Under the pieces are notes generated by a model. That model ran no database searches, was not told where the DNA came from, and saw nothing but the letters and a program-made list of their open reading frames with translations. A stretch of DNA of 64,000 nt from DATKPC01 sp035524275 (lineage in GTDB: Bacteria; Pseudomonadota; Gammaproteobacteria; Burkholderiales; Burkholderiaceae_F), in contig DATKPC010000045.1 in the NCBI GenBank assembly GCA_035524275.1, positions 1-64,000 on the forward strand. Direction: 5' to 3'. The translations under genes and the position numbers were made by a program. Numbering within the stretch: the stretch's first letter is position 1; each line of letters starts with the position of its first letter. Positions 61,814 to 64,000 of the stretch are shown piece by piece.

Positions 61814-63436
61814 TCAGTGGACGACGACCCATTTGAGCGGCATGTAGTTGTCCGGCCGTTGCACGAGCTCGACATTGCGACGGATTCCCCAGGACAACGC
61901 CTGCTGGTGCAGCGGGATGTGCCCGATCTCGTCCTGGTGGATCTTCATGGCCTCGCGGATCTCGTCGTTGCGGCGCGCCGGATCGCCCTCGGACGAGATC
62001 CTGTCGACGAGCTCGTCGAAGCGGGCGTTGCTCCAGGAGCCGAGATTGAACTGGCCGCGCCCGGAGGACGGATCGGGCGTCGCCATCAGCGAATTGAGCG
62101 CATCCAGCGCATCGATCGTGCTCGGGGTCCATCCGAGCATGTAGAACGAGGTGTTGCGCGACAGGATCTTCGGGAAGTAGTTGCCCTTGGTCTCCGCGGT
62201 CAGGCTGACCTTGATGCCGATCTTCGCGAGCATCGACGCAACCGCCTTGCAGATCTCCTCGTCGTTGACGTAGCGGTCGTTCGGGCAGTTCATCCCGACC
62301 TCGAACCCGTCGCCGTAGCCGGCTTCCGCGAGCAGCTTGCGCGCCGCCTCGACGTCGTAGGGCAGGCGCCTGTTCAGGTCCGCGACCCAGCCCTTGACGG
62401 CCGGGGCGATCATCAGGCCGCTCGGCGTCGAGGCGCCGCGCATCACGGCGCGCTGGATCGCGTTGACGTCGATCGCCTGGTAGAAGGCCTGGCGAACGCG
62501 CTTGTCCTTGAACGGATTCTTCCCCTTGACGCTGGAGAACAGCAGCTCGTCGCGCTTCTGGTCCATCCCGAGGAAGATCGTCCGCAGTTCCGGGCCCTGC
62601 AGCATCCGGAGGCTCGGGTCGGCCGCGAGGCGCGCGACGTCCTGCGCCGGCACCGGTTCCATCATGTCGACCTCGCCCGACAGCAGCGCCGCGACGCGGG
62701 TCGCGGGATTGCCGATCGGCGTGAAGATCGCCTCATCGACGTTCGTCGGGATCGACTTGTCCCAGTAGTTCGGGTTGCGCGCCAGCGTCGTGCGCGTGCC
62801 CGGCTCGCGGGCCTTGAGCCGGAACGGCCCGGTGCCGTTGGCCCGGAACGACGCGGTGTTCTCGATGCCCTTGCGCTTGTCGACCGGATGCTCGGCGCGG
62901 TTCGCCTCGCACCACTTGCGGCTCATGATGAAGAAGTTGGGCAGGATGTCCGGCAGGATCGGATAGGGCGCGCTCGTGACGATGTCGATCGCGTGGTCGT
63001 CGATGCGGCGGATCTCGGCGATCGGCTGCACGTAGGTCTTCATGTCGGAGCCCTCGCCGCGCGACCGCTGCCACGAGAAGATCACGTCGTCGGCGCCGAA
63101 CGGCGTGCCGTCGTGGAATGTCACGCCGCGCCGGAGATTGAAGCGCCAGACGGTCGGCGACGTCTGCTTCCAGTCGGTCGCCAGCCCCGGTAGCAGCTCG
63201 AGCTTCGGACCGCGCGCCACCAGCCCCTCGTAGATGTTGGCGTCGATCGAGATCTGCAGCGTCTCGTTGAGCGAGTGCGGATCCATCGACAGCGCGTCGC
63301 CCTGGTTCGCGAATCGGAACGTCGCCGCCGGCGCCATCGACGCCGCGAGCACGGCGACCGCGGCCGCGGTCGCCCGGACGCCGCCGATCCCCCTGGACCG
63401 CCGGACCGCCGGCGTCGACCTCGTCGTGGATTCCAT
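61814..63436 (-). CDS. dipeptide/oligopeptide-type substrate-binding protein (DppA family)
   Basis: A 540-residue SBP_bac_5 protein. The leader is SRGIGGVRATAAAVAVLAASMAPAA with cleavage after an AxA-like site, and the mature part begins TFRFANQGDALSMDPHSLNE. The family signature TVWRFNLRRGVTFHDGTPFGADDVIFSW is clear near residue 95. A GAGGGGG ribosome site precedes ATG 63436. Peptide, nickel or sugar ligands are all possible for this family. Confidence 0.92.
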   Translation of the reverse strand: MESTTRSTPAVRRSRGIGGVRATAAAVAVLAASMAPAATFRFANQGDALSMDPHSLNETLQISIDANIYEGLVARGPKLELLPGLATDWKQTSPTVWRFNLRRGVTFHDGTPFGADDVIFSWQRSRGEGSDMKTYVQPIAEIRRIDDHAIDIVTSAPYPILPDILPNFFIMSRKWCEANRAEHPVDKRKGIENTASFRANGTGPFRLKAREPGTRTTLARNPNYWDKSIPTNVDEAIFTPIGNPATRVAALLSGEVDMMEPVPAQDVARLAADPSLRMLQGPELRTIFLGMDQKRDELLFSSVKGKNPFKDKRVRQAFYQAIDVNAIQRAVMRGASTPSGLMIAPAVKGWVADLNRRLPYDVEAARKLLAEAGYGDGFEVGMNCPNDRYVNDEEICKAVASMLAKIGIKVSLTAETKGNYFPKILSRNTSFYMLGWTPSTIDALDALNSLMATPDPSSGRGQFNLGSWSNARFDELVDRISSEGDPARRNDEIREAMKIHQDEIGHIPLHQQALSWGIRRNVELVQRPDNYMPLKWVVVH

Positions 63437-63500
63437 CTCGACCCCCCTCGTGGTTCCTGCGGCGCCACCGCTCCCGCGCGACGCGTCCGCGGACTGCGGC

Positions 63501-63536
63501 GACAACGGTGTCAACGTCGTCAACGGTGACAACGGC
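63501..63536. repeat. 18-bp imperfect tandem repeat upstream of the binding-protein gene
   Basis: GACAACGGTGTCAACGTC is followed directly by GTCAACGGTGACAACGGC, a second copy with a few substitutions. GTTGAC/GTCAAC half-sites occur in both orientations, which would suit a dimeric regulator. It lies 65-100 bases upstream of the binding-protein ATG, between it and the dppB-like gene. Function is unknown. Confidence 0.55.
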
Positions 63537-63573
63537 GAATGATATCGACCCTGCAAGTTGCGGGCCGGACGCG

Positions 63574-64000
63574 TCAACGGATCGCGCTTCCGCGTTCGCC
63601 GCGCAATCGCGGATCGACCGCCAGGTAGAGGACGTCGACGATGAAATTGAGCGCGACGAAGACGAGCGCGATCAGGCACAGGTAGGCCGCCATCACCGGG
63701 ATGTCGGCGAACTGCACCGACTGGATGAAGAGCAGCCCCATGCCGGGCCACTGGAAGACCGTCTCGGTGACGATCGCGAACGCGATGATCCCGCCCAGCT
63801 GCAGCCCGGCGATCGTGATGACCGGGACCAGCGTGTTCTTCAGCGCGTGGCCGAAATGCACCGCGCGGTCCGTCAGGCCGCGGGCCCGCGCGAAGCGTAT
63901 GTAGTCGGCGCGCAGCACCTCCAGCATTTCGGCGCGGACGAGGCGCATGATCAGCGTCAGCTGGAACAGCGCCAGCGTCACCGACGGCAGCACCAGGTGG
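63574..64000 (-). CDS. dipeptide-type ABC permease (DppB-like), 5' end beyond the window
   Basis: Only the C-terminal part is present, about 142 codons read from the right edge. It has VLPSVTLALFQLTLIMRLVRAEMLEVLRADYIRFARARGLTDRAV, the DppB EAA region, and GIIAFAIVTETVFQWPGMGLLFIQSVQFADIPVM. The ending VDVLYLAVDPRLRGERGSAIR is the normal DppB C-terminus. It is the first importer gene on this strand, and the binding-protein gene follows after 137 bases. Confidence 0.9.
   Translation of the reverse strand, partial: HLVLPSVTLALFQLTLIMRLVRAEMLEVLRADYIRFARARGLTDRAVHFGHALKNTLVPVITIAGLQLGGIIAFAIVTETVFQWPGMGLLFIQSVQFADIPVMAAYLCLIALVFVALNFIVDVLYLAVDPRLRGERGSAIR

Overview
The window is very G+C-rich DNA with a strong G/C bias at third codon positions and tightly packed operons. 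Starts are ATG, GTG and TTG, often with stop/start overlaps of four bases. The gene content (Sox-type sulfite dehydrogenase, a hydroquinone/3-oxoadipate pathway with its own Liv-type ABC importer, a sigma-54-type nitrate assimilation operon, an H-NS-like fragment, MaoC-Pta/AckA) suggests an aerobic, metabolically versatile betaproteobacterium, probably Burkholderiales or a relative. That placement is inference. I see no tRNA, rRNA, CRISPR, prophage or insertion sequence.

Layout. (1) 184-8959, plus strand: a carbohydrate/polyol ABC importer (two permeases, a tiny membrane protein, two ATPases; the binding protein must lie outside) joined to a complete PTS-driven dihydroxyacetone kinase system (DhaL, DhaM-EIIA, HPr, enzyme I, an HTH-like protein, DhaK). 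(2) 9014-10752, minus: VOC protein, ArsR regulator, small membrane protein and AHSA1/SRPBCC protein, with a palindromic operator in front. (3) 10885-24583, minus: hemerythrin-like protein and a long aromatic operon: hydroquinone dioxygenase HapCD, semialdehyde dehydrogenase, maleylacetate reductase, LivKGFHM importer, intradiol (hydroxyquinol-type) dioxygenase, YciI-like protein, PcaI, PcaJ and PcaF. Both ring-cleavage branches meet at maleylacetate and end in succinyl-CoA and acetyl-CoA. A LysR regulator (24782-25726) and a 25-bp palindrome precede it. (4) 25849-28578: a small HExxH protein, then a plus-strand trio (leaderless binding protein, SDR lacking the usual catalytic Tyr, HCCA-isomerase/DsbA-like protein). 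(5) 28652-37313, minus: nirB-nirD-narK-(PP2C+kinase)-nasA, behind a near-consensus sigma-54 promoter and a leader with a terminator-like hairpin. (6) 37912-40215, plus: SoxC, a short cytochrome c lipoprotein and a rhodanese. (7) 40371-42958, minus: acetate kinase and MaoC-phosphotransacylase; 43090-43299, plus: a truncated H-NS-like protein. (8) 43330-50817: AHL-acylase-like penicillin amidase, a divergent Liv-type binding protein, a DrrAB-like ABC-2 exporter, a ModE-type regulator and a soluble PAS histidine kinase. (9) 51065-64000, minus: Old Yellow Enzyme reductase, S9 peptidase, a MacAB/HlyD-type exporter and a dipeptide-type ABC importer running off the right edge.

A BIME-like element of about 133 nt occurs four times (1-114, 21168-21300, 28582-28712, 40238-40368). 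It has 41-43-nt inverted arms, each arm itself a REP-like hairpin, around a 47-48-nt core. One copy supplies the 3' end of nasA and another sits inside the aromatic operon. No single undescribed system stands out with certainty. The best candidates for a second look are the kinase/phosphatase inside the nitrate operon, the nirB leader, the repeat family, and the leaderless-binding-protein/SDR/isomerase trio.
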